A DNA stretch of 42,966 nucleotides, taken from contig JAJPIK010000058.1 in NCBI GenBank assembly GCA_021324795.1, forward strand, positions 1 to 42,966. The letters are read 5' to 3'. Below are positions 1-8,350 of this stretch, piece by piece. Position 1 is the stretch's first letter. Each line of letters opens with the position of its first letter. The stretch is from Chloroflexota bacterium. Its GTDB lineage: Bacteria; Chloroflexota; UBA6077; FW602-bin22; CADDYW01. The translations under genes and the position numbers were made by a program. The notes below the pieces were generated by a model, which worked only from the letters and a program-made list of their open reading frames with translations, was not told the origin of the DNA and did not search any database.

Positions 1-366
1 AGCGGGGCGCTGGTGCCCCTCTTCCTGCTGGACGTGGCGGTGCGGCGGCTGCGGTTCTCGCCAGCGGATCTGGGACCGGTGTTCGCGGGGCTGCGGGTGC
101 GCTGGCAGGGGCCGACCGGACGGGCAGCGGTGTTAGCGGGACGGCTGGTGGCAGCGCGCCAGGTTGCACGCAACACTCCTAAACCTGCACCGCGTCCCGC
201 GACCCTCGGCCGGCCCCGAGCCACGTCCGCGCCGGTGCACCCCGCTCCCCTCCCGCACCCTCCCACTCCACCGCGCCCCGCTCCCGCCCGGGTGCCAGTC
301 GTGACCAGCGGTCCTACCAGTAATCGTCTGCTCGCCGCCAAGCGACGCGCTAGCTCGCGAACGTGA
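1..366 (+). CDS. C-terminal part of an unidentified membrane-type protein (5' end outside window)
   Basis: The reading frame is open from base 1 and stops at 364-366, so this is the 3' end of a longer gene. The first 30 or so residues are hydrophobic and then basic (LFLLDVAVRRLRFSP). This resembles the juxtamembrane tail I remember from large VWA/glutamine-amidotransferase-like membrane proteins, where a 'PLD-a-vRRL' segment follows the last helix. The remaining 80 residues are rich in Pro, Ala and Arg and look disordered. The TGA overlaps a GTG at 363 that could extend the next frame, but the peptidase downstream more likely starts at 441. The parent family assignment is weak. Confidence 0.5.
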   Translation, partial: SGALVPLFLLDVAVRRLRFSPADLGPVFAGLRVRWQGPTGRAAVLAGRLVAARQVARNTPKPAPRPATLGRPRATSAPVHPAPLPHPPTPPRPAPARVPVVTSGPTSNRLLAAKRRASSRT

Positions 367-440
367 GATCGGGCATTCTTCTTGCTTTTCTTCACGGCAA
401 GAGACCAGTCACCGACGGCCGGTGGTTCGGAATTCTGATC

Positions 441-1505
441 ATGCGAGCGAGAATAATGAAGCACTTGTGGGCCTTGGGCTTGAGTCTGATTGTCTCTTGG
501 ATGGTTACCGTCGGCCTTCCGACCCTAGCAGAAGCGGCGAATTGCCAGTTCACCGGGGGCTTTCGCACGCTCCACGATCTCATTCCGAATATTGTCGGCA
601 ACTGCCTGGATAACGAGCGCTACAACGGGCAGACCGGTGACGGTTATCAGGACACCACCGGGCCGACCGGAAAAGGCGGTCTCCTGTACTGGCAAAAAGC
701 AGATAATCTGACTTACTTCACCGATGGTTATCACACCTGGGTGCTTGGTCCCTATGGGCTGCAGGAGCGACTAAACACCCAGCGATTTCCCTGGGAGCCG
801 CTCCCAAGACCAGCCACCGGAGCTGCCCCGGGAGCTGGGCAATCGCGCAACTGGGCTGGCTACGTCGCCACTAGCGGTACCTTTACCGCAGTGATGGGCA
901 CCTGGACCGTGCCCGAGCCCACTGCTGGGCCGACTATTAGCGGTGAGGCAACCTGGGTCGGGATCGGTGGTGTCAGCAGCTCCGACCTGATTCAAGCTGG
1001 TACCGATGAATTCGTCGTTCCCTCCGGGCAGGTCGAAGCGAACGCCTGGATCGAGACTCTGCCGCTGCCCGCCCAGATTGTCCCACTCACGGTCAGCCCG
1101 GGGGACTCGGTGAGCATCTCGATCACTCAGCAAGCCGACGGGAGCTGGCTGGTTCAATTGACCGATAACACCACCGGCCAGGGAAATCAGCAAACCATCG
1201 TCTATAATTCGTCGCTGTCCTCGGCCGAATGGATCGCGGAAGATCCGGTTCGGGGGCGTCGGCTCCTTCCCCTCGAGAACTTTGGCACCGTCCAGCTTAC
1301 GAACGGCACCACCCTGGTGAATGGCACTCACGCGACGATTGCTCAGGCTGGCGGAACCCCGGTGACCATGCTGGGCCCCTTGGGTGAGATCCTGGCCGTG
1401 CCTTCGGCGTTGGGTAGCGACGGTGCCAGCTTCACTGTCACCCGTGGCGCTCCGGTAGTAAGCGTGCCGCCTCTGCCACTGCCTGGTTTCGTGCTGGTGC
1501 CATAG
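441..1505 (+). CDS. Secreted G1 family (eqolisin-type) glutamic peptidase
   Basis: This is a predicted exported acid endopeptidase of the glutamic peptidase G1 family, which uses a Gln/Glu pair. I chose the ATG at 441 because it opens a typical signal peptide: basic MRARIMKH, a hydrophobic core, and a cleavage site near AEA-AN. An upstream GTG at 363 in the same frame would bury that signal. Residues 35-115 form a separate module ending GLQERLNTQRFPWE, which I recall from exported Chloroflexota proteins. The catalytic domain starts at NWAGYV, residue about 140. The expected catalytic residues are Gln185 in SDLIQAGTD and Glu263 in SSAEWIAEDP. The family is best known from fungi, with bacterial and archaeal members also described. 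Confidence 0.85.
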   Translation: MRARIMKHLWALGLSLIVSWMVTVGLPTLAEAANCQFTGGFRTLHDLIPNIVGNCLDNERYNGQTGDGYQDTTGPTGKGGLLYWQKADNLTYFTDGYHTWVLGPYGLQERLNTQRFPWEPLPRPATGAAPGAGQSRNWAGYVATSGTFTAVMGTWTVPEPTAGPTISGEATWVGIGGVSSSDLIQAGTDEFVVPSGQVEANAWIETLPLPAQIVPLTVSPGDSVSISITQQADGSWLVQLTDNTTGQGNQQTIVYNSSLSSAEWIAEDPVRGRRLLPLENFGTVQLTNGTTLVNGTHATIAQAGGTPVTMLGPLGEILAVPSALGSDGASFTVTRGAPVVSVPPLPLPGFVLVP

Positions 1506-1511
1506 GATTTC

Positions 1512-1539
1512 TTGACGCTCGGCTATTTTATTGTAGACT
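1512..1539 (+). promoter_or_regulatory. Predicted sigma-70-type promoter for msrB
   Basis: TTGACG (1512-1517), a 16-bp spacer, then TAGACT (1534-1539). It lies just after the peptidase stop and gives a leader of about 150 nt before msrB. The same TAGACT -10 hexamer occurs at two other predicted promoters in this window. Confidence 0.5.
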
Positions 1540-1562
1540 GGAGACAAAGCTCAGCAGAGCGA

Positions 1563-1590
1563 GGTATCCTTCGGAGCGGTATCCTTCGGA
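1563..1590 (+). repeat. Tandem copy of GGTATCCTTCGGA in the msrB leader
   Basis: GGTATCCTTCGGA occurs at 1563-1575 and again at 1578-1590 (15-bp period), preceded by AGAGCGA. The GAGCGA-GGTATC core resembles the GAGCGAAGTATCTC element at 37753, so this may be a degenerate member of the same dispersed repeat. It lies inside the predicted msrB mRNA leader. Confidence 0.5.
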
Positions 1591-1696
1591 AAGGAGAAGC
1601 GGCTGCCCTCCGTAGACAACCGTGGCGTCAAGATCCACTATGCTGCCCCATGTCCAAGCCTTTCTGGCCAAGGTGGGCCAATAGGAGCAACGACCG

Positions 1697-2149
1697 ATGA
1701 AGATCAATCCCAAGCCCAGCGCTCGCGAGCTTCGCCAGAAGCTCACGAGCGAGCAGTATGCCGTCACCCAGCAAGCAGCGACCGAGCCCCCGTTCCACAA
1801 CGCCTACTGGAATAACCACGAGCCCGGCATTTACGTCGACGTCGTCTCCGGCGAGCCGCTCTTTAGCTCGCTCGAAAAGTACGATTCCGGTTGCGGCTGG
1901 CCCAGCTTCTACCAGCCGCTCGAACCAGCAAACCTCGAAACCCGGGAAGACCGCAGTCATGGGATGATCCGTACTGAGGTCCGCTCGAAGCACGCCGACT
2001 CCCACCTGGGCCACGTCTTCGATGACGGCCCAGCGCCGACCGGCTTGCGCTACTGCATCAACTCGGCGGCGCTCCGGTTCATTCCGGTCGATAAGCTCGA
2101 GGAAGAAGGCTACGGGGAGTATCTGCGGCTGTTTCAGAAGACCGGATGA
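1697..2149 (+). CDS. msrB: Peptide-methionine (R)-S-oxide reductase MsrB
   Basis: This cytoplasmic repair enzyme reduces methionine-R-sulfoxide in proteins using thioredoxin. The 150-residue length is that of a free-standing MsrB domain. Visible motifs are SGCGWPSF (Cys66, the usual resolving cysteine), [18 protein letters not shown] (His residues of the active site and catalytic Cys120) and INSAALRF. The two CxxC pairs that bind structural zinc in many MsrBs are absent: the second is replaced by [10 protein letters not shown]. This is therefore a zinc-less form. It appears monocistronic, with a predicted promoter at 1512 and a hairpin at 2287 downstream. ATG 1697 is the only start that keeps the full domain. 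Confidence 0.95.
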   Translation: MKINPKPSARELRQKLTSEQYAVTQQAATEPPFHNAYWNNHEPGIYVDVVSGEPLFSSLEKYDSGCGWPSFYQPLEPANLETREDRSHGMIRTEVRSKHADSHLGHVFDDGPAPTGLRYCINSAALRFIPVDKLEEEGYGEYLRLFQKTG

Positions 2150-2209
2150 CGAGATCGACAGTAACATGCGGGTGTTGCAGGCGGACAAAGGTGAAAGCAG
2201 GTGGACACG

Positions 2210-2326
2210 ATGGCTGCTGACGAAGGCAGCGACAAGGTGCTAATGGACCAGAAACTGAACAAGCCCCTGATCGATGCCTGGCTGGTCTTCACCCCGTCAT
2301 CCGCCGACGGGGTGAAGGATCTCTAA
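2210..2326 (+). CDS. Possible 38-residue small protein of unknown function
   Basis: A short frame beginning MAADEGSDKVLM and ending FTPSSADGVKDL, preceded by AGGTGG 5-6 nt before the ATG, which is a plausible ribosome site. The last codons run through the perfect hairpin at 2287-2317. I do not recognise the sequence; it could be a real small protein, a remnant of a longer gene or chance. It sits 60 nt after msrB on the same strand. Confidence 0.25.
   Translation: MAADEGSDKVLMDQKLNKPLIDAWLVFTPSSADGVKDL
2287..2317. terminator. Perfect 12-bp hairpin between converging genes
   Basis: CTTCACCCCGTC (2287-2298) pairs perfectly with GACGGGGTGAAG (2306-2317) across a 7-nt loop. There is no U-tract on either strand, so it is not a textbook intrinsic terminator. 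Its place between msrB (+) and the secreted-protein gene (-) suits transcript-end stabilisation in both directions. Confidence 0.45.
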
Positions 2327-2378
2327 CCACTCGCTGGCCGCTCAGAAATGACACCTCTGCCCAAGGGCGGCGGTGGGA

Positions 2379-2882
2379 CTAGTCGCCGGTCGCGGCAAAC
2401 CAGGAGCCAGTGGGCGAAGTAACAAAGATAAGCGGAGCGATACAGGGGCTTGGGAGAGTGATCTGGGTCTCGATCTCTGCATCTCCGGTCATGGTCGCTG
2501 GGAAAAGGCCTGTGCTGACGTTGACAGTTGTTGGACTCCCGTTACTGATGCTGAGACAGCTCACGATGGCCTTGAAGTCCGCGACGGGGTTGGTGCCCGC
2601 CCTTGGCCCGGCGGCCAGAACCAGACCACGCACGTGCACCTCCAGATGCCCGTTTGCCTGGAGCTCGCCATTGCCGTTCTCGATCTTCCAGGGGAGCCCA
2701 CCGCCGTTGATACCCCGGATGGGATTGGCGGTGCCGACGTACGGTCCCGTGACGGCGACCATGGTGTCAAACTCCAGGATCGTTTTTCCTTTTCCAGCGG
2801 CTACCGGCACCTGGGCGACGAGGCTAACCGCGAGGCTGAGCGCGAGAATGAAAGCCGCTATTTTCACTTTCAGGATTCGCAT
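2379..2882 (-). CDS. Small secreted protein of unknown function
   Basis: 167 residues with a clear Sec signal peptide (MRILKVKIAAFILALSLAVS, then VPVAAG). The ATG at 2882 has an ideal ribosome site (TTAGGAGGAAG, 5-6 nt upstream), which decides the start over an upstream in-frame ATG at 2936. The mature part has motifs such as EFDTMVAVTGPYVG, NPIRGINGGGLPW, FKAIVSCLS and TLPSPCIAPLIFVTS, with two cysteines that could pair. I recall similar small exported proteins of unknown function in actinobacteria and Chloroflexota. No catalytic motif is evident. It is a single gene read toward msrB. Confidence 0.75.
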   Translation of the reverse strand: MRILKVKIAAFILALSLAVSLVAQVPVAAGKGKTILEFDTMVAVTGPYVGTANPIRGINGGGLPWKIENGNGELQANGHLEVHVRGLVLAAGPRAGTNPVADFKAIVSCLSISNGSPTTVNVSTGLFPATMTGDAEIETQITLPSPCIAPLIFVTSPTGSWFAATGD

Positions 2883-3436
2883 GGCTAACTTCCTCCTAAC
2901 AACGCGGTCCGCATAAGAAGATCTGTCGTTCAGCACGTCAGCGTCAAGAGACGCTTGTCCGGTTACGTCGACCTCCTTTCCTTGTCCTTGCCTGAATCAG
3001 CGAAAAACGCTGGCCAATCTCCAAGCAGCCAGGCAATTTCGCCATTCGCTCTTCCCAAGCGGCAGCAGGAATGGCGAAATTTAAGATATAGTGTAACGCG
3101 ATTAGGTAGAGACAGGGTTGTGTTATCGTGGATGTAACATTGAGATCGCTGGGGGCAATCCCTGATCGCGGTCGTAGTTGGTCCAGATAGCGCACGGTAG
3201 ATCGCGGAAACGTGACCAGATGCAGCCCCTGCTATTTCCGTGATCCACGGTAAACTACCGGTTGATCAGAAAAATAGCGCTCCCGGTCAATTGCGAGTAG
3301 ACTAAAATTGCAAAGTGAAACCCCTCGATCCCTCGAGAGGGATCGGTCGCGCTAGCGACTCTTTCCGCGTAAGCAAGTGGTTTTCATCGCGGGTTTACCT
3401 ATTTTGGTCTGGCTTGCGTGGAGCGGCAAGATACCA
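2883..3436. other. Non-coding divergent region with a 13-bp inverted repeat
   Basis: This 554-nt stretch separates two divergently read secreted-protein genes and contains no convincing gene. It holds the inverted repeat AATTTCGCCATTC (3035-3047) / GAATGGCGAAATT (3069-3081), followed by an AT-rich segment (AAGATATAGTG). A TTGACG lies at 2947-2942 on the minus strand, and there is a TAGACT at 3298-3303 without a clear -35. Promoters for both genes must lie here, but I could not fix them. Confidence 0.5.
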
Positions 3437-4939
3437 ATGTCTCTTCGCCCGGGGCGGCTCGTCCGCGCTACGTCTTTGCTCGTCGCGTTCAGTCTCTTTA
3501 CCGCCTGTGTATCCGCGAGCACGGCATCCGCCGTCGGATTTTCCACCACGACGTCGACCGACGTTGCGCTGGCTGCGTCCACGACCGGATTGGACAAGAT
3601 TCAGCACTTCGTTTTCATCATGCAGGAGAATCATAGCTTCGACTCGTACTTCGGAACCTACCCGGGCGCCGATGGCCTGCCCGCCGGCGTTTGTGTCCCC
3701 AGTCCCCATGGCGACTGCATTGCTCCCTACCACAACTCGAACCCAGTGAACCATGGCGGACCGCATGATTGGGCCAACGCGCACGCAGACATCGACAACG
3801 GTCAAATGGACGGCTTCGTCACGCAAGCCTACCAAGGGATGAGCAGACAAGGCATTTCCTGTTCTCTCATCCAGGCAAAGTGCGCGCCAGGTCGTGATCC
3901 GCGCGATGTGATGGGCTATCACGACTATCACGAGATTCCCAACTACTGGAACTATGCCCACCTCTACGTCCTCCAGGATCGGATGTTCTCCTCGGTCCCG
4001 TCCTACACCTTGCCCAACCGCCTCTACTCTCTCGCCGCGCAAAGCGGTGGTCTGCTCCGCCTGAACCAGCCTAAGCCGAAGAGCCTCGATTTTCCGGAGA
4101 TTACCGAGCTTCTCACGAGCAAGGGGATCGATTGGAAGTACTATGTCACCGTAGGCAAGCAAATCGACCTCCGGAACGGCCATGTTGTCGCCCCGGGCTC
4201 GACGCTCGTCCCGCTTCCGGATCAATTCAGCTACTATAACCCGCTGCCGGCCTTCGCGCAGGTCTTGAATGATCCGCATGAGCGCTCGCGGCTGGTCGAG
4301 ACGTCACAGTTCTACGTCGATGCCGAGACCGGACATCTGCCTGCAGTGAGTTGGGTGGTGCCCAACGACGTGGTGAGCGAACATCCGCCGTCTGACATCC
4401 GGGTTGGCGAGGCTTACGTCACCGGTCTGGTCGACGCAGTGATGGAAGGGCCGGATTGGGACTCGACCGCGATCTTCATCTCCTACGACGAGTGGGGTGG
4501 CTTCTACGACCACGTTGTGCCGCCCACGGTTGATGGCGTCCAGCTCGGCCTGCGCGTCCCCGGACTCGTCATCAGCCCGTATGCTAAGGAAGGGTACGTC
4601 GATCACCACGTCTACTCTCCGGCATCCTGGCTGCGCATTGTCGAGGAGCGCTTCGGCCTCGCGCCGATGACCGCGCGGGATGCGACCGCCAACGACATGC
4701 TCGATGCCTTTGACTTTAGCCAGAACCCGCGTCCACCGGTCATCCTGGCCCCGACACTCCAGGGCTCGCCCTACCCGCAGCCGCTGCAGGTGATCACCTG
4801 GAACCAGGGCCTGACGGCGAGCTGGCAAGCGCGCCAACTCACCACGTTCACCGAAGCAGAGACAAACCTCACGAGGAAGCTGACCGAAGTGGCCGGTCAG
4901 CTCGTGCGTCTGGCTGGATTAGTGAGAGGAATGCCGTAG
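3437..4939 (+). CDS. Secreted phosphoesterase, phospholipase C / acid phosphatase family (PF04185)
   Basis: Predicted to be an exported hydrolase of phosphodiesters or phosphomonoesters in the AcpA / non-haemolytic phospholipase C family of the alkaline phosphatase superfamily. About 500 residues, typical for the family. After the signal peptide (MSLRPGRLVRATSLL..., ending near ASA) comes the hallmark IQHFVFIMQENHSFDSYFG, with the metal-binding Glu-Asn, then GADGLP, MGYHDYHEIPNYW, VPSYTLPNRL and the C-terminal metal motif DEWGGFYDHVVPP. The segment GLRVPGLVISPYAKEGYVDH is also typical. ATG 3437 gives a compact signal peptide; an in-frame GTG at 3377 would add a second hydrophobic segment. Neither has a strong SD. 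Substrate (phospholipid or phosphate ester) cannot be read from sequence. Confidence 0.9.
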   Translation: MSLRPGRLVRATSLLVAFSLFTACVSASTASAVGFSTTTSTDVALAASTTGLDKIQHFVFIMQENHSFDSYFGTYPGADGLPAGVCVPSPHGDCIAPYHNSNPVNHGGPHDWANAHADIDNGQMDGFVTQAYQGMSRQGISCSLIQAKCAPGRDPRDVMGYHDYHEIPNYWNYAHLYVLQDRMFSSVPSYTLPNRLYSLAAQSGGLLRLNQPKPKSLDFPEITELLTSKGIDWKYYVTVGKQIDLRNGHVVAPGSTLVPLPDQFSYYNPLPAFAQVLNDPHERSRLVETSQFYVDAETGHLPAVSWVVPNDVVSEHPPSDIRVGEAYVTGLVDAVMEGPDWDSTAIFISYDEWGGFYDHVVPPTVDGVQLGLRVPGLVISPYAKEGYVDHHVYSPASWLRIVEERFGLAPMTARDATANDMLDAFDFSQNPRPPVILAPTLQGSPYPQPLQVITWNQGLTASWQARQLTTFTEAETNLTRKLTEVAGQLVRLAGLVRGMP

Positions 4940-4997
4940 GGGTAGGCAAGGGGGGGCTTGCTATCACCGGTGCGAATCTGACCTTCGGTTGGTATCC

Positions 4998-5393
4998 TTA
5001 CCACCGGCTATCCATGATGAGCGATGAACCCAACCGTTGCGGACCGCCGACGTGGGCGAGCGCGGCGTCGAGCTCGGCGTGGGTGAATGGCTTGGGAAGG
5101 TACGGGGCGCCGATGCCCTGGGCCCACTGCTGGGCATCGTGATCTCCGGACATCACAATCGTCGGCACATGCATCCCACGTGCGGACAATTCGTGCGCGA
5201 ATTGGCGGCCGTCCATTTCAGGCATAATCAGGTCGAGCAGGATAAAGGAGGGGGGATCCTGTTCGACCTCACGCAGCCCCTCGGCTCCGTTCGACGCCCC
5301 GGCGACGTCATAGCCATTCTCGGTCAAGAAAGCCTGCAGAAGCTGGCGGACCCCCGGCTGGTCATCAATGACGAGTACACGCTTGGTCTCCAT
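4998..5393 (-). CDS. Single-domain response regulator (CheY-like receiver)
   Basis: 131 residues, a receiver domain only, with no DNA-binding output domain. The phosphorylation site is complete: acidic pair Asp10-Asp11, phospho-acceptor Asp54 in LLDLIMPEMDG, Ser82 and Lys101 in YLPKPF. It starts at ATG 5393 with a strong GAGGAGG SD. No histidine kinase is adjacent, so it is an orphan receiver, acting by protein contact or in a relay. It converges with the phosphoesterase gene, leaving 58 nt between stops, and is read in the same direction as the oxidase gene upstream, with about 160 nt between. Confidence 0.9.
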   Translation of the reverse strand: METKRVLVIDDQPGVRQLLQAFLTENGYDVAGASNGAEGLREVEQDPPSFILLDLIMPEMDGRQFAHELSARGMHVPTIVMSGDHDAQQWAQGIGAPYLPKPFTHAELDAALAHVGGPQRLGSSLIMDSRW

Positions 5394-5556
5394 GCTGCCT
5401 CCTCAAAGAGCGCTCCAGGCATCGTTTTCAACGACGATACTAGCCTAGAACGCGAACGCCCTTCCGTCCAGATCCGCACCTGGCCTTTCCTTCCCACCGC
5501 AGACGAGCAGATTGGTCTAGGACCTCTGTACCCCCCAAATCCGCGACTGCCAGGAG

Positions 5557-6660
5557 CTATGCCCCCTCCCCACTCGTAAAACGCTCCGGACGGAAAGCCT
5601 TTGCCGGGATCGGTGGCTCCTCCCCAAAGATCAGGGCACTGAGCAGGGTGGTGGTGCCAGGGAGCGGGCCGATTCCGTGGGGGCCGTGCCCGGTGCAGAT
5701 GAAGAGGCCGCTGGCCTGGCCGGGACCGATCAGCGGAATGCCGTCGGGGGAGATCGGGCGAAAGCCAGTCCACATCTCCTGAATCGGCCGGTCGGCAAGG
5801 GCGGGGACCATCCGGATCGCCCGAGTGAGCAAGCCAGCAACCCCGCCGGCAGTCAAGCTGGTGTCCCAGCCGGCGAACTCGCGAGTGGCCCCCACGATAA
5901 TTCGTCCGTCGGCGCGCGGGACGAGGTAGGGATCGCCCGAGGCGAGGATCACCTGACGCAGGTTAACCGGACCGCCATCGAGGGCGAGAATCTGACCACG
6001 CTGGGGGACGATCGGCAGGCGTGGCTGGCAGCCGGCAAGCTGGCTTGACCACGCTCCCGCTGCCGCCACCACGAGGTCGGCTGACAGGTGATCATCGACG
6101 AGTTCGACGCCCCGCACTCGGCCGCTCGCGACGACGACGGTCCGGACCTCGGCTCCGGTGCGGATCTCAACGCCCTGTCGTCGGTTCGAGATCTCGAGCG
6201 CTTTGCAGAGTCGACGATTGTCGACGTTGCCGCCCGGGCGCCAGAGCGCGCTCTGGATCGACGGTGAAAGGACCGGCTCGGCCTCACGCAGAGCTTGCAC
6301 CGGGAGGAGCTGGCCGGTTGGGACCAATCCGGCGCGGATCAGGCACGCCAAGCTCTCTGCTTCCGCGTCGTCTAAGGCCGGGATGAGGCAGCCGGATTCG
6401 CGGAATTCGGGATCCATCCCCGATTCCGCCTGGAGCGCCTCGACAAAGGTCGGCCAGAGTTGGCGACTGAGCACGTCGAGCTGAAAGTTGGCGTCATCAG
6501 GTCGACCAATCGGGTCGCTAACGATGCCGGCCGACGCCCAGGAGGCAGCGCGGCCCGGTTGATTGCGCTCGAGTAAGATGACAGAAAGCCCTCGGCGGCG
6601 TAGCTCGCGGGCGATGGCGAGACCCACTGCCCCGCCGCCAATGACGATCGCTTCGGCCAT
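5557..6660 (-). CDS. FAD-dependent glycine / D-amino-acid oxidase (DAO family, ThiO-like)
   Basis: A 367-residue flavoenzyme of the DAO family. It begins with the Rossmann FAD motif IGGGAVGLAIARELRRRG and LLERNQPGRAASWASAG. The middle carries the substrate-domain segment RQLWPTFVEAL, and VVAAGAWS and RGQIL follow. The C-terminus has MWTGFRPISPDGIPLIG and GHGPHGIGPLPGT. This layout fits glycine oxidase ThiO, which makes the imine used for the thiazole of thiamine, but no thi gene is nearby, so a D-amino-acid oxidase role is equally possible. ATG 6660 (SD GAGGGAGAG) is preferred over an in-frame start at 6711 because the FAD motif normally sits within the first ten residues. The usual GHYRNGI active-site loop reads GHGPHGI here. 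Confidence 0.85.
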   Translation of the reverse strand: MAEAIVIGGGAVGLAIARELRRRGLSVILLERNQPGRAASWASAGIVSDPIGRPDDANFQLDVLSRQLWPTFVEALQAESGMDPEFRESGCLIPALDDAEAESLACLIRAGLVPTGQLLPVQALREAEPVLSPSIQSALWRPGGNVDNRRLCKALEISNRRQGVEIRTGAEVRTVVVASGRVRGVELVDDHLSADLVVAAAGAWSSQLAGCQPRLPIVPQRGQILALDGGPVNLRQVILASGDPYLVPRADGRIIVGATREFAGWDTSLTAGGVAGLLTRAIRMVPALADRPIQEMWTGFRPISPDGIPLIGPGQASGLFICTGHGPHGIGPLPGTTTLLSALIFGEEPPIPAKAFRPERFTSGEGA

Positions 6661-6807
6661 CTGATACGTCTCTCCCTCACTCGCGGTTTCTTCCGTCCAT
6701 TGATCATACACCTAGTTACGCCGTTTGAGGGGAAGAGGGGGAATTCCCCTTTCTCTGTGCACCGGATCATAGCAATTCCGAACGGGTGGGCGCCCTTCCA
6801 GGCGGAC

Positions 6808-6835
6808 TTGACTTACGGAGGCTTAGTTGTATACT
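6808..6835 (+). promoter_or_regulatory. Strong predicted promoter for the lactonase-fold gene
   Basis: TTGACT (6808-6813), a 16-bp spacer, TATACT (6830-6835). Predicted start of transcription is near 6842, giving a leader of about 160 nt. The leader contains GCAGAG/CTCTGC arms, a CCCC-AAA-GGGG hairpin and an 8-codon mini-frame (ATG at 6875). No known riboswitch class was recognised. Confidence 0.6.
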
Positions 6836-7001
6836 GGATTCTACGCAGTCGTGCAGAACCCCGATTGGGCTAGGATGTCGCAAGCAGAGTTGCTTCGCTA
6901 AGCTGACACGGCTCTGCGGTCCGCGTGGTCATCGCGAAGGCGTCCCTCCCCAAAGGGGCTCGCGTTAAAGGCGTGATTCACCTTGCAGAAGGAGGATGCC
7001 C

Positions 7002-8306
7002 GTGACCAAAACGAACCAGCAGCCAGATGAGTCGATGTCCCCCGAGTACCTGCTCACCCGGCGGGAGTTGTTGCCTTTGATCGGCACTGCCGCCGCGGTC
7101 GCCGCTCTGGGCTCCGTGTCGTTGGCGAGCGCGGCGGATGATCCACCGTCCAGTGGCAAGAAGCCAGAAGCCCAAAGGCGGTTTGTCTACGTCGGAACGT
7201 ATACCGCACCCAACACAGCGCCCGGCGGCACGCAGCCGAGCACGGCTCTTGGCATCTACGTTTTTACGCTGGATCCCGAGACCGGCGGATTGACTTCGGT
7301 TCAGATCGTGAAGGATATTCCCAACCCCTCGTGGGTCACGCTCAACCCTCAAAAGCGTTTTCTGTACGCTATCAGCGAGGTGTCAACCTGGAAGGGCGTG
7401 AACAACAGCGGCGGACTGACGGCCTATTCAGTTGACCAAACGACGGGGAAGCTGACCGTTCTCAACGACCAACCCACGATGGGAGCGATCCCAGCCTTTG
7501 TATCGGTGGAGCCTACCGGGAAATATGCCTTGGTTGCCAACTACATCGGGGCGAACTTTACGGTGCTTCCGATTCGATCAGATGGTTCGCTGAGCCCGGC
7601 AACCGACGTGTTTGCTGTCACCGGGACGGGGCCGAACCCACAGCGCCAGGAGGCACCGCACCCGCACCAGATTCAATTCGATCCCGCGGCCAAGTTCGTC
7701 TTCGGGAACGATCTGGGTACTGACAAGGTCTGGACCTGGACGCTTGACTATACAGCGGGAAAGCTTGTCCCCAATGGCCCTCAGTTCGTTCCTCCGCCCC
7801 CTCCCTACGCGCAGGTTGCGGGTGGGTCGGGGCCTCGGCATACGGCCTTCCACCCAAGTGGCAAGTTCGCTTACGTGATTAGCGAGATGGCGTCCTCGAT
7901 CACCGCTTTTTCCTATGATGTCACGCGCGGGACCATGATCTGGCTGCAGACTGTTTCCACGCTGCCTCCCAATTTCACCGGCATGAGCACCTGCGCTGAG
8001 ATCGTGGTGCACCCAAGCGGGAAGTTCATCTACGGCTCAAACCGCGGGCACAACAGTATCGTTGGCTTCGCGATTGACCAGAGCACGGGGAAGCTGGACC
8101 TCATCGGGTGGACGTCGACCCAGGGGAGCATTCCACGCAGCTTCAACATTGACCCGTCGGGGACACTCTTGCTCGCCGCCAACCAGAACTCGAACACTAT
8201 CGTTCCCTTCCGCATCAATCAGGAGACGGGCAAGCTCACGGCAACGGGGCGTGTGACCAACACACCAACCCCGGTCTGTATCCAGTTTGGCCTCACCGTA
8301 CCCTAA
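7002..8306 (+). CDS. Tat-exported lactonase-family beta-propeller (6-phosphogluconolactonase-like)
   Basis: 434 residues with a twin-arginine signal (LTRRELLPLIGTAAAVAALG, cleavage near ASA). A seven-bladed propeller of the YbhE/3-carboxymuconate cyclase-like family follows. Blade-type repeats are visible: FVYVGTYT, LGIYVFTLDPETGGL, PSWVTLNPQKRFLYA, PTGKYALVANY, HPHQIQFDPAAKFVFGNDLG, GSGPRHTAFHPSGKFAYV, CAEIVVHPSGKFIYGSNRGHNSIVGF and IPRSFNIDPSGTLLLAANQ. Cytoplasmic members hydrolyse 6-phosphogluconolactone; an exported version more likely acts on another lactone or is structural. The start is decided by the SD: GGAGG at 6991-6995 abuts ATG 6996 but is 6 nt from GTG 7002, so GTG is preferred. 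Confidence 0.9.
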   Translation: MTKTNQQPDESMSPEYLLTRRELLPLIGTAAAVAALGSVSLASAADDPPSSGKKPEAQRRFVYVGTYTAPNTAPGGTQPSTALGIYVFTLDPETGGLTSVQIVKDIPNPSWVTLNPQKRFLYAISEVSTWKGVNNSGGLTAYSVDQTTGKLTVLNDQPTMGAIPAFVSVEPTGKYALVANYIGANFTVLPIRSDGSLSPATDVFAVTGTGPNPQRQEAPHPHQIQFDPAAKFVFGNDLGTDKVWTWTLDYTAGKLVPNGPQFVPPPPPYAQVAGGSGPRHTAFHPSGKFAYVISEMASSITAFSYDVTRGTMIWLQTVSTLPPNFTGMSTCAEIVVHPSGKFIYGSNRGHNSIVGFAIDQSTGKLDLIGWTSTQGSIPRSFNIDPSGTLLLAANQNSNTIVPFRINQETGKLTATGRVTNTPTPVCIQFGLTVP

Positions 8307-8350
8307 AACCTTCCCTTTGCCAATGCTACCGCTGCAGATTGACATCCCGT

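Noticed and set aside
771..1547. Minus-strand frame of 258 codons opposite the G1 peptidase
   Set aside because: No motif or SD; the peptidase on the other strand has its catalytic pair and signal peptide.
5037..5579. Plus-strand frame opposite the response regulator
   Set aside because: The receiver domain has all phosphorylation residues and a strong SD; the opposite frame has nothing recognisable.
6738..6749. GGGGAATTCCCC palindrome upstream of the oxidase gene as an operator
   Set aside because: A 12-bp self-complementary run around an EcoRI-like core is easily expected by chance and no promoter is clearly aligned with it.
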